This document shows, one piece after another, positions 24,620 to 36,300 of a stretch of 64,000 nt of DNA (its first letter is position 1; each line of letters begins with the position of its first letter). This DNA is from Rhea pennata (lineage: Eukaryota > Chordata > Aves > Rheiformes > Rheidae): NCBI RefSeq assembly GCF_028389875.1, contig NC_084668.1, positions 27,634,993-27,698,992 of the forward strand, written 5' to 3'. Position numbers and translations under genes: made by a program. A model generated the notes under the pieces. It made no database searches and was not told the origin of the DNA. It saw nothing but the letters and a program-made list of their open reading frames with translations.

Positions 24620-25140
24620 GAAGAAACCCGCCGTTAGCGCGCCGGCGGCGGGGAGGTCGTTAGCGCCCCCTCAGCGGCGCCGCGCGCCCCCGAGCGCCGC
24701 GCAGCCAATGGGAGGCGGCGCGCGCTCGGCCAATCGCCGGGCGCCGGCGCTGAGGCAGGCGAGGCGCGCGCCGGCGCCGCGCGGCGCTGCCGTTGTGGCC
24801 GTTGGGGCCGGGTGGGCGAGGCGGTCCCGCTGCCGGTGGCGGCGCCAGCGCCAGCGCCGCGGCTGCTGGTGGTGCCATGCACTCGCTCGGAGAGGAGATC
24901 CGAAGCTTCTCCAGGGCGAACCTGCGGAAGCAGTGCACCAGGGTGACGACGCTGACGGGCAAGAGGATCATCGAGACGTGGCGCGGTGCCTGCTTGCAAG
25001 TGGTGGAGGAGACGGGGCCCGGCGATGGCGGCGGCTGCGGCTACGTGCCCGACCTCAGCTCCGACCTGCAGGTCGGCGTCGTTCGGCCCTGGCTGCTGCT
25101 GGGTGAGTGGGGCGCGGGGCCCCTGGCGAGGCCCGCACGG
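24620..25140 (+). promoter_or_regulatory. DUSP19: DUSP19 CpG-island promoter
   Basis: CpG-rich block over exon 1. There is no TATA box. Two CCAAT boxes (24705-24709 and 24730-24734) on the plus strand lie 25 bases apart, 143-172 bases upstream of the ATG, a typical NF-Y arrangement in CpG promoters. Transcription start not determined. Confidence 0.8.
24877..25102 (+). CDS. DUSP19: DUSP19 coding exon 1
   Basis: 75 codons plus one base. Begins [20 protein letters not shown] and ends in the RPWLLL stretch before donor GTGAGT at 25103. Compared with mammals it has a Gly-rich patch ([10 protein letters not shown]) before the domain start, as expected. Confidence 0.96.
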
Positions 25141-27311
25141 CGAGCTGCGGCTGGGCGGTTACAGTTAACAGGAAATATTTACTCCACTCGTTTAATCAAC
25201 GGGCTCCAGGGAAGAGGGTCTCGAAACTTTCAGAAGTGATGGTTACTGGCTGCTGGGGACTTCCTGGCAGTGTGATGCTGCTTGATGCGAGGTGGTAATT
25301 CACGTGGTAACAAGCTTATTCTCTTTCCAGGGTCGCAGGATGCTGCTCATGATCTGGAGACAATGAAGAAGTATAAGGTAGTGCTATGTAGCGATAAAAA
25401 CATTCCTCGCGTAGTGTTTGTTATTGTATTTTTTTAAGTTGGAAAAGTCTTAAAAGTATATATTCTCAGGTAACTTTAAGGACGATAATACTACTACATT
25501 TATGCTTACAAAAAAGCCTGCTACTAATAAAACTTGCAGCAGCATCAGTCACAGATGGGTGGGTGTATGTGACTTTCACAAGAAGTTGAAATATTTTGCT
25601 GCAAGACTTATGATTGTTTAGCACAATTTGTAGAATAGATTTGGGTATTGCTGTACATGTTCTTAAGTTTCAGATGCTACGCAGAATCAAATCAACTTGC
25701 TTTTATGGGAATTGTTAAAAGGAGAAAAACAAAGCAATAAGTCTAAGTCTGTCCTGAACATCCATCTTTTTACTCTTCTCTGTTAGGGTAATGAGGTGAT
25801 ATGGCCTTCAGACTATTGTGCTTCCACAGGACAGAGCGTGCACTGACCTGGCATCCAGTGCCATCTAAATGTCACTTCGACGTAAATTAAAATAATCCAT
25901 GACTTCGCCATACCTTGAACAGAGCAAAGATGGCAGGAAGCCAGATTTGCTCTTTTCTGCTAAGTGCAAGTATAGTTTACTCTGAAATTCTTTTGCTCCA
26001 ATAAGCTTTACTGGTAAGTCAGTACAAGGAACATTACTATGATGGGTTAGAGCAGGCTTTAAAATTTGGGGGATTATGGGGTGATCTGTAATATCATTCC
26101 CTTTGGTTTCTCTTTTATTTCCCATCTGTACGCTGACAACTCTCTTTTCTGTTTAAAATTCTTAATTCAGTCTGCATGTTTGAGTGGGTACAGATCGTTT
26201 AATTTCCTCTCATTTGTGATGAGAGTCGGAAATGCACAAAAACTCCTCAATCACATGATTTGTAGCAGGAGGTTTAAAGCTCACTGACCAGGTTGTCTGA
26301 CTGGATTGGTGCCAGGGAGTATCCTCAGGCAGCAGATCTCAGTGTCACACTAAACTTTAGGGCATTAACGTTCATCCTCAGATGCTATTGTGCTCGTGGT
26401 CACTTTAAATTTCTTGGCACTCCTCTGCAATACTTTAGCTCTGTAAAATTCAGTGTATCTAATCATTTTCTCACTGTATCTGACAAATTAACATTTATTC
26501 TTCTTTTTCTGTTGGATAGTGTGTCTTTGTACTCTAAAATGGAAGTTGTGTTCCATCCAGAATTGTTTAAACTGTAATGATGAATTAAATGATTCCTACT
26601 TGTAAACTGAAATGGATTTGAGCACCTACCTGGTGATCAGACATTAAATGAAAGGTATGACTTAAAGTAGCTTCAGTAGGTGTGAAGTTACCTACCTGAA
26701 ATACCTTCATTGCCTTAATGATAATTGCCAGTTTGTTTTAATAAAAAAGAAGAAAAGTGAAATATGGCACAATATGTTTTAACAATCAGTAGAACATTAC
26801 TTGGAAGAAAATACACTGTAAACAGGATATGTATATAAAACTGAACAGTGCAGTTGTCTGAGTTACAATCTAGGTATGTCTAATGAATAATCCACCTTTG
26901 TTACTGCTCATTTGCTTGCAGTCTTCAGATTTTTTTTTTTTTTTTTTGACTTAGGTTACTCATGTTCTAAATGTGGCATACGGAGTTCAAAATGCCTTTC
27001 TCAATGACTTTATATACAAGAGCATTTCTATTCTGGATCTCCCAGAAACTGATATCACCTCCTACTTCCCAGAATGTTTTGAGTTTATTGAGAAAGCCAA
27101 GATCCAGGTACAGTATATGAATAATTAATGCTACTAGTTACCCTGTTTAGATTATTTATTACCCTATTTAAAATCTAAAACAAAAAAGCAAGCATAGTAC
27201 CAAATGAGTACCTTTGTCGTTGCTTTTTTTCATTTTAAGTAGAGAATTCACACGATTTCTAAGCATTCCTAGAAACGTGACCCTGCTATTAATCCCCATT
27301 CCCTATCAGTA

Positions 27312-27351
<40 letters not shown>

Positions 27352-30300
27352 GACTGACTTGCATGATTTAGAGAAGTTTCTTTAGCAAAGCTGGAGCAGT
27401 GTGTACCTTTAGATTAAAAAAAAAAAAAATCACACCTAAGTCTTAACTTACCATATCTGACAGAAGGAAAAAGAGAAACTTTTTTTGCTTTTTAGGCATC
27501 CATTAGAGAGGTTATTTTAAAATAGAAGAAAACACAACAAGAAGATGAATAAGGCCTACATAGTTCCGTGCAGTCTGTCAGTTGCTATCCACCATCCTTG
27601 TGCCTTTCCTTGACCATCCACTGAAGGTGCAACACATTCAACTATGAAACCACATACAGTTACGTACAAAGATTTTCAGAGAAGTCTTTGTAGTCTTGGA
27701 TGCACCCAGTGATTTTAACTGCTAATAAAATCCTGAAAAAATGTGACATAGGAAATGGGGTGAAGGGACTGCTTTTGAGGTTGCTTGGCAGCCCTGTATA
27801 TGACCAAGATCGTCTCTTGACTCCCATTTGTAAAATTCAGACTTACTGCATTTTTGTAACAACATTTGCTTTGGTATTAACACTATGACTTGACACACAA
27901 ACCTTAATGGATGTCATTCCACCATATCTACCATATTCATTATTTACATAGTTTAGGATAAAAGAAGATATTGTTGTCCCGGCTTTCTCCGTGTCACACA
28001 GTGTTCTTTCCCTCTCTCATATATCATTTACAAGCTATGTGATACACATTGTCACTAAAAAGGTCATTACCTTTTAAGGTTTCTAGTTACGGTTTCCACT
28101 TCATTTCTAAATGAGACTTGCCATTCATAGCTGCAGCTGTGTTGCTGCTCTGCCTCTGGTCTTTATGTTCCTGGTACTATTTCATAAGCAAAGAAGTTTT
28201 CAGGAAAACTTCTACTGCAATATTAATAGCTGCAATGGAAGAGCTGGACAAAATTTCAGATAATTGATAGAATAGATGTTCTCAAGGAACAATTCATGTG
28301 ATAGTGTGTGGAAAGTGGGATGGCTGGATGGTTCTGAATCCTCCTATTTGCTTTGTTAAGATAGAGTTAAAAAAAGCTTATGATAAGTTGTATAATGAAG
28401 TGGTTTTTGTATGTAAGTAGTTAAAAAGAGTTTCATTTCCTAAGGTAGAGAAGGGAGAGAGGATCACTGATGAGAGTACATCACTGAAGGAGAATAAGAG
28501 CACTTGTATTAGAGAACACAAGTAAAGCCTGCGCTGTTCTTTAAGTTACTGATGATTGGTACTTGTAATAGAATGGAGTTTTCTAAAACTAAAACTGTGC
28601 GAGTCTGTAGACTCCATGGTACAAATTCTGATACTGATCACAGCTCACCTCATCTTCCAGACTTCAAATAGACAGATTTACTATGTGTAAGGTGACCCAT
28701 GTCAAATCATCTCTCTATGAATGAGAGAGATTTTTTTTGTTCATTTGTTTAATATCTCATCACAAAGCTTCTGAGATCTTGTCTTTCCAGGTTCTGCAAA
28801 GAACTTTTTGTTCATTCATGAGCATCTCTCCATATTGCTTCTGTCATACTTAAAGCAAAAGCCCTGGCAAAGTAAAGTGAATCCCAAAGAAACTGTTAGC
28901 CCCTGTTTTTTTAGCTAAAGCTTTATGCTTCTTTTTCACTGTGTAATCACTATATAACTACCATTTCCTTTTGGTGGAAGGACATTATGCTTTTTCCCCA
29001 TATAAAAATTCTGAGAAAACTTGGTGTTGAATCTTGCGGGTTCTTGTAAGTTGATAGACTATTCCTAGGTAGGAGACGGTTGGGCTGTAAGGATCAGAAT
29101 AAGGAGTCTTTAATAAGCAGAGATTAATTTAATATCTGAAATCTATTTCTTGCTCTTATCCTGTGTTCACATCTAATGCAAAATTAATAGGAATTATGTG
29201 CCAAATTCATCTTGTATAAAAAAGCGAGAGGGTTTAGCAAGGAAGGCTAAATGTGCTCTGTGATAACTGGTTTAATGTTGTTGCCCTTGTTCATTCATGT
29301 TCAGTAGTTTTCACTTCTATTCATTTGATATTTTTGGCAGTGTACAACAGAGCAGTCATAAAAGAAAACTTGAGAGAAACATGAAAATAAAGTATGAACT
29401 GTACAAAGAAAAAAAAGAATCACTTTCAATGTTGATTTTTAACTTTTAGTGCCACTGTTAGATATTTATCTCAGTTACAGTAGGTTATATCTTAAAAAAA
29501 AAAAAAAAAACAAAACAAAACTTTCCCATTAAGTCAGTAAAAATTACTCCAGATCCACAGTGGATAAGCTTGAGCAATTGCTTCATCAGCAGTGACATAA
29601 ATGTAATTTTTTAATATCGTATTATTCTTACTAAGGACTAAGCAGTCCTAATCCACTAAGCAGTGGATTTATAATTTGCCAGTGGCACTTCTGCAATGAA
29701 CTGAAATATGTAAGTCTGCTTTCTACTCTGTTGCAGTGTGTGATCAGGAAGTAGGCCCCTATGAATGTGAAAAAGTAAACTAAGATGTAATATGCATCAG
29801 ACAATGCAAAGGGGATGTGATTTGCATTGCAAGAAAGGGTGAAATTGTGATTCATTGTGCTGGGATTCAGAAGCTTAGATTCAGTTCCTTGCTCTGCTGT
29901 AATCTTGTGGTGCTAACTTGAGCAAGTTGTTGTTCTAGTCTTAGCTTAGCATTTCTTCAGCAAGGATAATATTTCATTTCATACTTCTTTGTCTTACTGT
30001 TTAAACTGTCAGCTCTTTGGAAAAGGAATCATTTTCTGCTGTATGTATATTAATATACCAGATGATTGGAACTCCAAGGTCTGTAACATAAATCATAAAG
30101 GTCCTGCAAAGGAATCCTGTCAATTACAAGATCTTTTTTCCTCTGGGTAAATAGTACATTGAGTAATTTGTGCATGTTAAGGGCAGGCAAAGCTCACTGT
30201 ATCTAGAATATATTTGCTTAGCCTAAAATATCTGAGCACATTTTGTGTTGTTTTTCAGTATCTTTATTCAGAGTATGGAGATGCTGGCAGACTGTGTGTA

Positions 30301-31457
30301 CTGAGTCTTTGCCAGGCTATAGTCTGACATAAAAACATGACAGCCTCACAAAGCTTGGGCATTGCAAATGTGACCTAACCTACACTAGATCTTAATGACT
30401 GCTAACTCATGCCCATTACATTTTAACAGAACTTGCAATATCTTTTTAAAGTGTCATGGAATTCCTTCAAAAGTAATTCAGGAAATATTTAAGAAGGGTA
30501 GAAGTATTAATTTTGCATGTAATTCAAGAAGAGTCTGAATTTAACCACCAGGAGAAACATCTGTGAATTAAAAAAAGTTAGTAGTACAAGATTTTGTGCC
30601 TTAGTCCCTGCCTAAGGGACTTTGGTTGTACCAACCGATACAGTTGTATCGGCAGTGTTATGGAGAGGTAGAGAATTGTTGCAAGTCATACTGTTAACTT
30701 TGCTGATTTTTCTGTTCCTATGCATGATCCTGCTTACCCAGAAGCTTCACTGAAGAACTCCAGAGTACACAAGAAACATGACTGAAACTGTGGGATGTAC
30801 TAATATCTGCCTCTGTGCAACAGCTTGCTGCATCAGTGTATTTTTAATCTGGTTACAAGATCTAATCAAATTCTTCTCCCTATTGCAAATAAAATCTATT
30901 TTTAAGTTGTCACCCAATACCTTACTATTCCAGATGTCTTTGATTTGGATTTTATGTGAGGGAGATGCAGCAAGGTCTTGAGGAAAGGGACAAAGGAATG
31001 GGGTCCAGTAATTAGTTGTAAGATATTAGTATAGTTAGGTCTAAGTATTTTGTAATTATAAAGCGGCTTTATTTAGAAAAAAATTTAAGTTGGAGTTACT
31101 TACATGTGTATATGTTTTTGTTATGGAATCAGTAAGGCGTTTTTAATACATGTTAATAGATTTCATGTTAAGTTTCCAGTACTAGTTAGTATCTACTTGA
31201 GTATCTGAACTACGTGTTCCATTTGTTTCTTGCAGGATGGTGTGGTACTGGTTCACTGTAATGCAGGAGTCTCTCGTGCAGCAGCAGTGGTCATCGGTTT
31301 TCTAATGAATTCAGAAGGACTCAGTTTTGCTAGAGCCTTTTCTTTGGTGAAAAATGCAAGGCCTGCTGTTTGTCCAAATCCTGGCTTCATGGAGCAGCTT
31401 CACAAGTACCAAGAACACAATAAAAAGGCAAATGGAAGCATAAATGATCAAGACTGA
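24877..31457 (+). CDS. DUSP19: DUSP19 (SKRP1), atypical dual-specificity phosphatase
   Basis: join(24877..25102, 25331..25377, 26955..27107, 31236..31457), 215 residues (human 217). The family removes phosphate from Tyr and Ser/Thr; DUSP19 is reported to act in JNK signalling with MKK7 and ASK1. It has no MAPK-docking rhodanese domain. The phosphatase domain spans roughly residues 65-205. It begins with [20 protein letters not shown] and continues through the LNVAYGV segment and the ILDLPETD loop (Asp119 a likely general acid). The signature [10 protein letters not shown] follows, with Cys150 as nucleophile and Arg156 binding phosphate. The N-terminal [15 protein letters not shown] stretch is family-specific. 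All splice phases agree (1, 0, 0). The start is the ATG with context GCCATGC at 24877; in-frame upstream codons are not ATG. No break or missing key residue is seen. Neighbour NUP35 starts 1.66 kb downstream on the same strand. Confidence 0.97.
25331..25377 (+). CDS. DUSP19: DUSP19 coding exon 2
   Basis: 47 bases, completing a Gly codon and encoding [15 protein letters not shown]. Acceptor TTTCCAG, donor GTAGTG. The preceding intron is only 228 bases. Confidence 0.95.
25378..26954 (+). other. DUSP19: DUSP19 intron 2
   Basis: Intron ending in a long T run (about 26931-26947) before the TTAG acceptor. No repeat family or exon recognised; open frames at 25865-26577 look like chance. Confidence 0.85.
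26955..27107 (+). CDS. DUSP19: DUSP19 coding exon 3
   Basis: 51 codons, [15 protein letters not shown] to [10 protein letters not shown], carrying the phosphatase core strands and the LDLPETD loop. Acceptor TTAG, donor GTACAG, both in phase 0. Confidence 0.96.
27316..27346. repeat. T31 run
   Basis: Uninterrupted T run in DUSP19 intron 3; likely length-polymorphic. Confidence 0.9.
29860..30070 (+). mobile_element. probable ancient MIR/CORE-type SINE
   Basis: GATTCAGTTCCTTGCTCTGC then a TAATCTTGTGGTGCTAACTT segment and GAGCAAGTTGTT resemble the box-B and core part of MIR in sense orientation. An AAGGATAATA block and a GTCAGCTCTTTGG..AGGAATCATTTTC tail follow in the expected order. Diverged; edges are approximate. 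Family assignment is from memory of the consensus. Confidence 0.48.
31236..31457 (+). CDS. DUSP19: DUSP19 coding exon 4 with stop
   Basis: 73 codons plus TGA (31455-31457). Contains the catalytic HCNAGVSR loop at residues 149-156 and the [16 protein letters not shown] helix typical of atypical DUSPs. Ends [12 protein letters not shown]; the short C-terminal tail is the least conserved part of the family. Acceptor TTGCAG. Confidence 0.97.
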   Translation, partial: DGVVLVHCNAGVSRAAAVVIGFLMNSEGLSFARAFSLVKNARPAVCPNPGFMEQLHKYQEHNKKANGSINDQD

Positions 31458-31807
31458 TCGAAAAGGAGAAGAGAAACAATCTGTTTTGACTATACAGTAA
31501 CAGATGCTGGATGTACTTTAATCTGTCATTGTGCAGTTCTTTCACATATGCATTCTAAATTCATTCTCTACACATTTTTATTCTGTGTTCCTTCCCCTCT
31601 CTTTTTTCAGCATCTAGTTTAAAGGCCAAGTGGCATTCTACTGACTTCAGAGATGATTTGGCCCAAGAACAAGCTCTTCCTAGAGCAATGATAGAAAGAT
31701 AAAGTTCTCTTTTCCTTGCAATATAAGAAAAAAACAGAATGATGGGCTTTATTGAAACATCAGATGATGCAGGCAATAGAGAAAGGACTTAAAATGGTAA
31801 TTAAGAT

Positions 31808-31813
31808 AATAAA
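31808..31813 (+). promoter_or_regulatory. DUSP19: poly(A) signal candidates for DUSP19
   Basis: AATAAA occurs at 31808-31813, 31880-31885 and 32433-32438, giving possible 3' UTRs of roughly 0.36, 0.44 and 1.0 kb. The last is followed by GT-rich sequence. Which one is used cannot be decided from sequence. Confidence 0.5.
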
Positions 31814-32639
31814 GTTGCTCTGTTTACTTTAATACTAAACTGAATCTTTATTCATTCCAGTTGATTGTAAAACCTAGATAATAAAATGTTCCTGTGATGA
31901 AGTACCTTGCTATTAGGTCTTTAATTGATATTGCAAAGAAAGAAGATTTTATTGAATTTCATGGGCTAGCCAGCTGATAAATACTTTTAGAAATTAAACC
32001 AGATGGTCTTTTGATAGAAGTAAAAAATGTGTATGATACTTTAATGCTTTATTTTTGTTTACTGTTTTCCATCAAATAACAGTTTGAAGTGCTGGAACCA
32101 GCCCATCAGTTTTCATTTTGGTAGATTGTTTCAGGGGAGATACAAAAAAATGTTTAAAGCAACCTATCTTAGACTTATTGCTACTGCCTTTTTTTGCATC
32201 CAGTCTTCCACTGCTGTCCTCTCACTCCATTCAACATCACCTAGAAAGAACAGATATGAACAGATAAGTAACTGCCTTTTTGTCTTGTTATCTTCCTGCC
32301 AGATCTCAGGCTGGAATAACCATCTTAAAATGACGCATTAAAAAAATACATACATATATAAAAGATTTTGTTAATATGTGTTTTCTGCAGCCTTTGTGCC
32401 AGCTCTAAACTGTTTGAAATATATTAATGTAAAATAAAAAGAATATCGTGTTTGGATAAATTTGGTGTTAAAGATACTCGAAAGGTTTGGGTGCAAGTAC
32501 TGTTACGCTATTCTCTCCTTCTCATACCACTCGCTTGCACTGCACTGTGTTACGGGGTTTGAACTACGCCTGTCTAGTTCTCAGTTGTTTATGCTTGCTC
32601 TTAGTGGGGGGTTTTAGGTCACCCCCATACTGTCGTTCT

Positions 32640-33380
32640 CGGGCCATCGCGTCCCCGTTGCCACGGGGGAACTGGTCACTCTGTTTCCGTTTTAGACGTA
32701 GATGGCGAGCGCGCCGTGAGCCGCGGACGCGACTGACCATCCTTTCCCTGGTGAGTAACCTTCTCCGCCTCGTCTCCCGTTCTTAGGGGCTTACGAGTTC
32801 CTGCCCCCAGGCACGCTGCGGAGCCGAGCGCTCCCGGGACGACGCCCTCCCGCGGCGTGACGCAGCGGCGCTCCCACCAATCGGGGCGGGACCCGCCGGG
32901 AGCGCTTTGTGATGTCCCGCCCCGGGGCGGGGCCCGGGCGGTGAGGTGACGCCAGGGGGCGCTCGGCGTCGCCACCGCGGCCCCTCCCCGGTCCTCCCCG
33001 CCAGGGGCCGACAGGCGCCACGGCCAGGCCGCGCCTCCCGGAAGTGGCGGCGGCGGGCGCTTCCGCCCCGTTTGAACGCGCCTGGCAGAGCCGCGGGCCG
33101 TCTTTTCCCGCCGCCATGGCCGCCTTCGCTGTGGAGCCGCCCCTCGCAGGTGAGGTGCGCCGCGGGCCGCCGCCCGGGGCCGCGCTCCGAGCTCCCCGGT
33201 GGCGGGGCCGCAGGAGCCCGCTCTGCGCTGGGCCGAGGGCGGGACGCGCCGGGATCCCTGTGCGAAGGAGAGGGACGAAACGCCTCGAAAGAGCAACCGC
33301 CGTCCGGGGCAGGCGCCGCGCGCAGCCGGCGCGGTGCGTCTGGCGAAGGAAGTCCCGGTGCGGCAGGTTTTTCTTTCCCT
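32640..33380 (+). promoter_or_regulatory. NUP35: NUP35 CpG-island promoter
   Basis: CpG-rich block around exon 1 without a TATA box. A CCAAT box (32877-32881) is followed directly by GGGGCGGG, and a further GC-box cluster lies at 32917-32940. The upstream edge contains a YY1-like AGATGGCG at about 32699-32706 and a GTGAGT donor at 32751 (see findings). Long antisense frames here (for example 32676-33467) result from GC richness. Confidence 0.8.
33116..33149 (+). CDS. NUP35: NUP35 coding exon 1
   Basis: Encodes [11 protein letters not shown] plus one base; donor GTGAGG. Start context GCCGCCATGG is optimal. Confidence 0.95.
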
Positions 33381-36300
33381 GCCTTTTAGGTAGCGCAGTT
33401 GCTGGAAATGCAAGGTTATGATAAGCTGTATTTCCTTGAAAAATAAGTTATTAGCAGCGGTAATCACTCACTGTGAACTGGTTTACAGTTCACCGAACTG
33501 CTACTTAGGCATCGAGAAAGGCTGGATTGTTTGGCTGCTTTGATGTTTTCAAACTTTTCTTTTTTGTTTGCTTTTTAATGTAGGAGCTGAGCCAATGACT
33601 CTTGGCTCCCCGACATCTCCCAAGTCGGGTGCTAGTGCCCAGTTTCTTCCTGGGTTTTTGATGGGTGATCTGCCTGCGCCGGTGACTCCACAGCCACGTG
33701 CTTTGAGTGGCCCTACTGTTGGCGTAATGGAAATGAGGTCTCCTCTACTCGCAGGTCAGAACTCGTTAAAGATTGAAAGGTTATCCTAAAAATAAGAATT
33801 AGGATTTTCTTTATTACCCTGTCTGACTGTGGCAGATTTGAATCCATGTAGCTTTAGAATTTGCTTGATAGTGAATTTGAATGTGTTAAGTCTACTTTGA
33901 AGGGTTTAGCCACACTAAACTGAAGTTTAATAAATATTTTAAATCAGCAGTTTTGGTACCAGGAAAGGTTACTTGAAGATAGGTAGTATGAACTTTTTCT
34001 AATATAAATTCAATTTATACAAGTCTTTACAAATCAGTTGCATATACAGCCATCTATGTTTTCTCTTTGCTCAAAGCAGTTAGTTATCTGCTGGCAAACT
34101 AAATGCAGCTCATGGAGGGTGTTGATTTCTTTGCAGTGAATTCTAAAAAGTCACTTACAGTTTGTTAGATTCTTAAAATTGAATGGAAAAAAAATACTCC
34201 TTAATCAGTATCTAGCACTTGATACAGTGTTTGTTGGTGTTAATGTCTGCTGTAATGGTGGGCTGGAGTAGTGACCTTTCTCACCTGTTTGGGGTGGGTA
34301 CTTTTTTCTTCCCAACTGCTTTTCCTCCTCTTCCCCTTAAATACAACCCTGTTGAGAAACTGGTTTCAAAATCTAAAATAATCATGTGAATTTCACCACA
34401 TATTGTTCAAGAAGGGATTATTACAGCAACAGAGTATCAGTTTCACAAACAGGGCAACCAGTAAAATACTGACAGAGATTTCCTAAAACAAGTGGTTAAA
34501 TACATTATATAAACTTAAGGTGAGAACCTTGAAGGGAGAGTGCTTTACATAGTATCTTAAAGCAGTTCCTGGATGTGTTAAACTGGTGAGAGAGGAGTCT
34601 TGAAGCTCAGGGTTGAAAAATGCCTCTGAAAAGCTTAACTTCCTAATATTTTGTAAGTGAAAATTGTAAGGTCAAACTACTTGCTAGTGTAAACCCTCAC
34701 AAAGTAATTCAGAGGTATATCAAGGTCTTCTAATCAATTTAATTTGCTGTAATAGTGAAAGTCCTAATGTTTAAGAAATGATAAGGCAGATAACTTCATC
34801 TTTGCTATATGCACGCCAGTTCCTACTCTCAGGAGTCTACACTTTATTTAATATAAAGTTTTATGGGAAGGAATGGAAGAAACGGTGGGAGTGTGACAGC
34901 GTATGCAATGTTGTACACATTTTGACATGGTTCTTTAGTACAGTATGTCCCTTAATTCTTAGAAACCTTGCTTTTGTGTGTCTGATGCAGGGCAGCTAGT
35001 CTCTGAAACGATTCAAATGCTAATCTGCCTTAAAGCAGGAAGGATGTAGCTAGTTATGCTTAGAACTTTTAGAAAGAACAAGTGCATTTAAATAATGAAT
35101 GTATCAGATAGAATGAAATGTGCTATGACAGCCAATGATTTACAAATTTTAGATGATGTCTGTGTAAGGAGACAGTTTCTGATAACTACGTGATATTCCT
35201 GCATAGACCTTTCCAACCTGAGCAATTTAGTAGGTCGGATGGCTTTGCAAATCCCCAGTGAAAGAATAAATGGTCTTTCATGGCTGAATTTGCTGTTGAA
35301 CTTTTCAAGAACATAACAATGGATTAAAATTACATACTTTCTTAGGCTTTTCATCTGTTCCCTTTAAGTGCAGGTGGCTCTCCCCCACAACCAGTAGTCC
35401 CTACGCATAAAGATAAAGGTGGTGCTCCACCAGTTAGAAGCATATATGATGAATTATCTAGTCCTGGACTTGGACCAACACCTCTAACCTCAAGACCAGT
35501 AAGTAGTTTAGGTACTGACGTATTCTCAGTAGAAAATGTGATTACTGCTTCAGTGAATTCTTTAGCTCAGTTGTATAAACAGTTGTAGCAAAATGACTCA
35601 GTTTTTGGTTCCCATTGTTGCTTGCTGTAGTTGTTTTGTGTGCCTGTTCCTCTGTGGTGGTTGTTCTGCAGTAGTGGAGCTTTCTTCTGTAGTTGCTGTT
35701 TATCAATAGACAGTGGAGAATGAAAAATGCAGATCTTGCCACTGTTATGCTTTTTTACATGACAAATACAGACTTTTTGCAGCTCTTCACCTTCTTGGAA
35801 GTTTGTTTGGTTACTGGTAGCCAGAAATGTCCAAATATATGCGATCTTTTCTTTTAGTGTGTTTACAGAAGTAGAAGACATTCTATGCTGAGTAAAATAC
35901 CTTATTAAATAGGAGACGGGGGGTACAGATCATCTTGAAAGAGCAACAGTAAGATTTCTAGAAGGTTATGTGAATAAATACCTTTGCTGTTCACTTCATC
36001 TGAGCAGTCAAATGCTAGCAAGCTCTTTTTTGGTGAAAATGATCCTTTTGATGCAAGAGGACATTCACTGAATGGAGCAGACCTTTTACTGAATGTTGCC
36101 TTCTGAAAGGATTATTCTAAAGGTTCAAGTCCTGTATGAAGAAGAGGCTCTACTACTGTTTTAAAGGAGTAATGTTTCCAAAAAAAGTTACTAGCAGCTA
36201 TCAGATAAAATGCTAGGTATAGAAGTGCTCCAATTTGCTTGATTTTTAGACATAAGAGTTGCCATGGTTCAGGACAGGAAATGAATTTCAAATTATTTTT

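Larger units (their letters stand above)
27108..31235 (+). other. DUSP19: DUSP19 intron 3
   Basis: 4.1-kb intron containing a T31 run (27316-27346), an A17 run (29494-29510), a probable MIR-type SINE (about 29860-30070) and three adjacent inverted repeats (30603-30652). No other coding exon recognised. Confidence 0.85.

Noticed and set aside
32676..33467. 263-codon minus-strand frame across the NUP35 promoter
   Set aside because: Same GC effect; low-complexity Arg/Ala/Gly translation, antisense to the real exon 1, no domain recognised.
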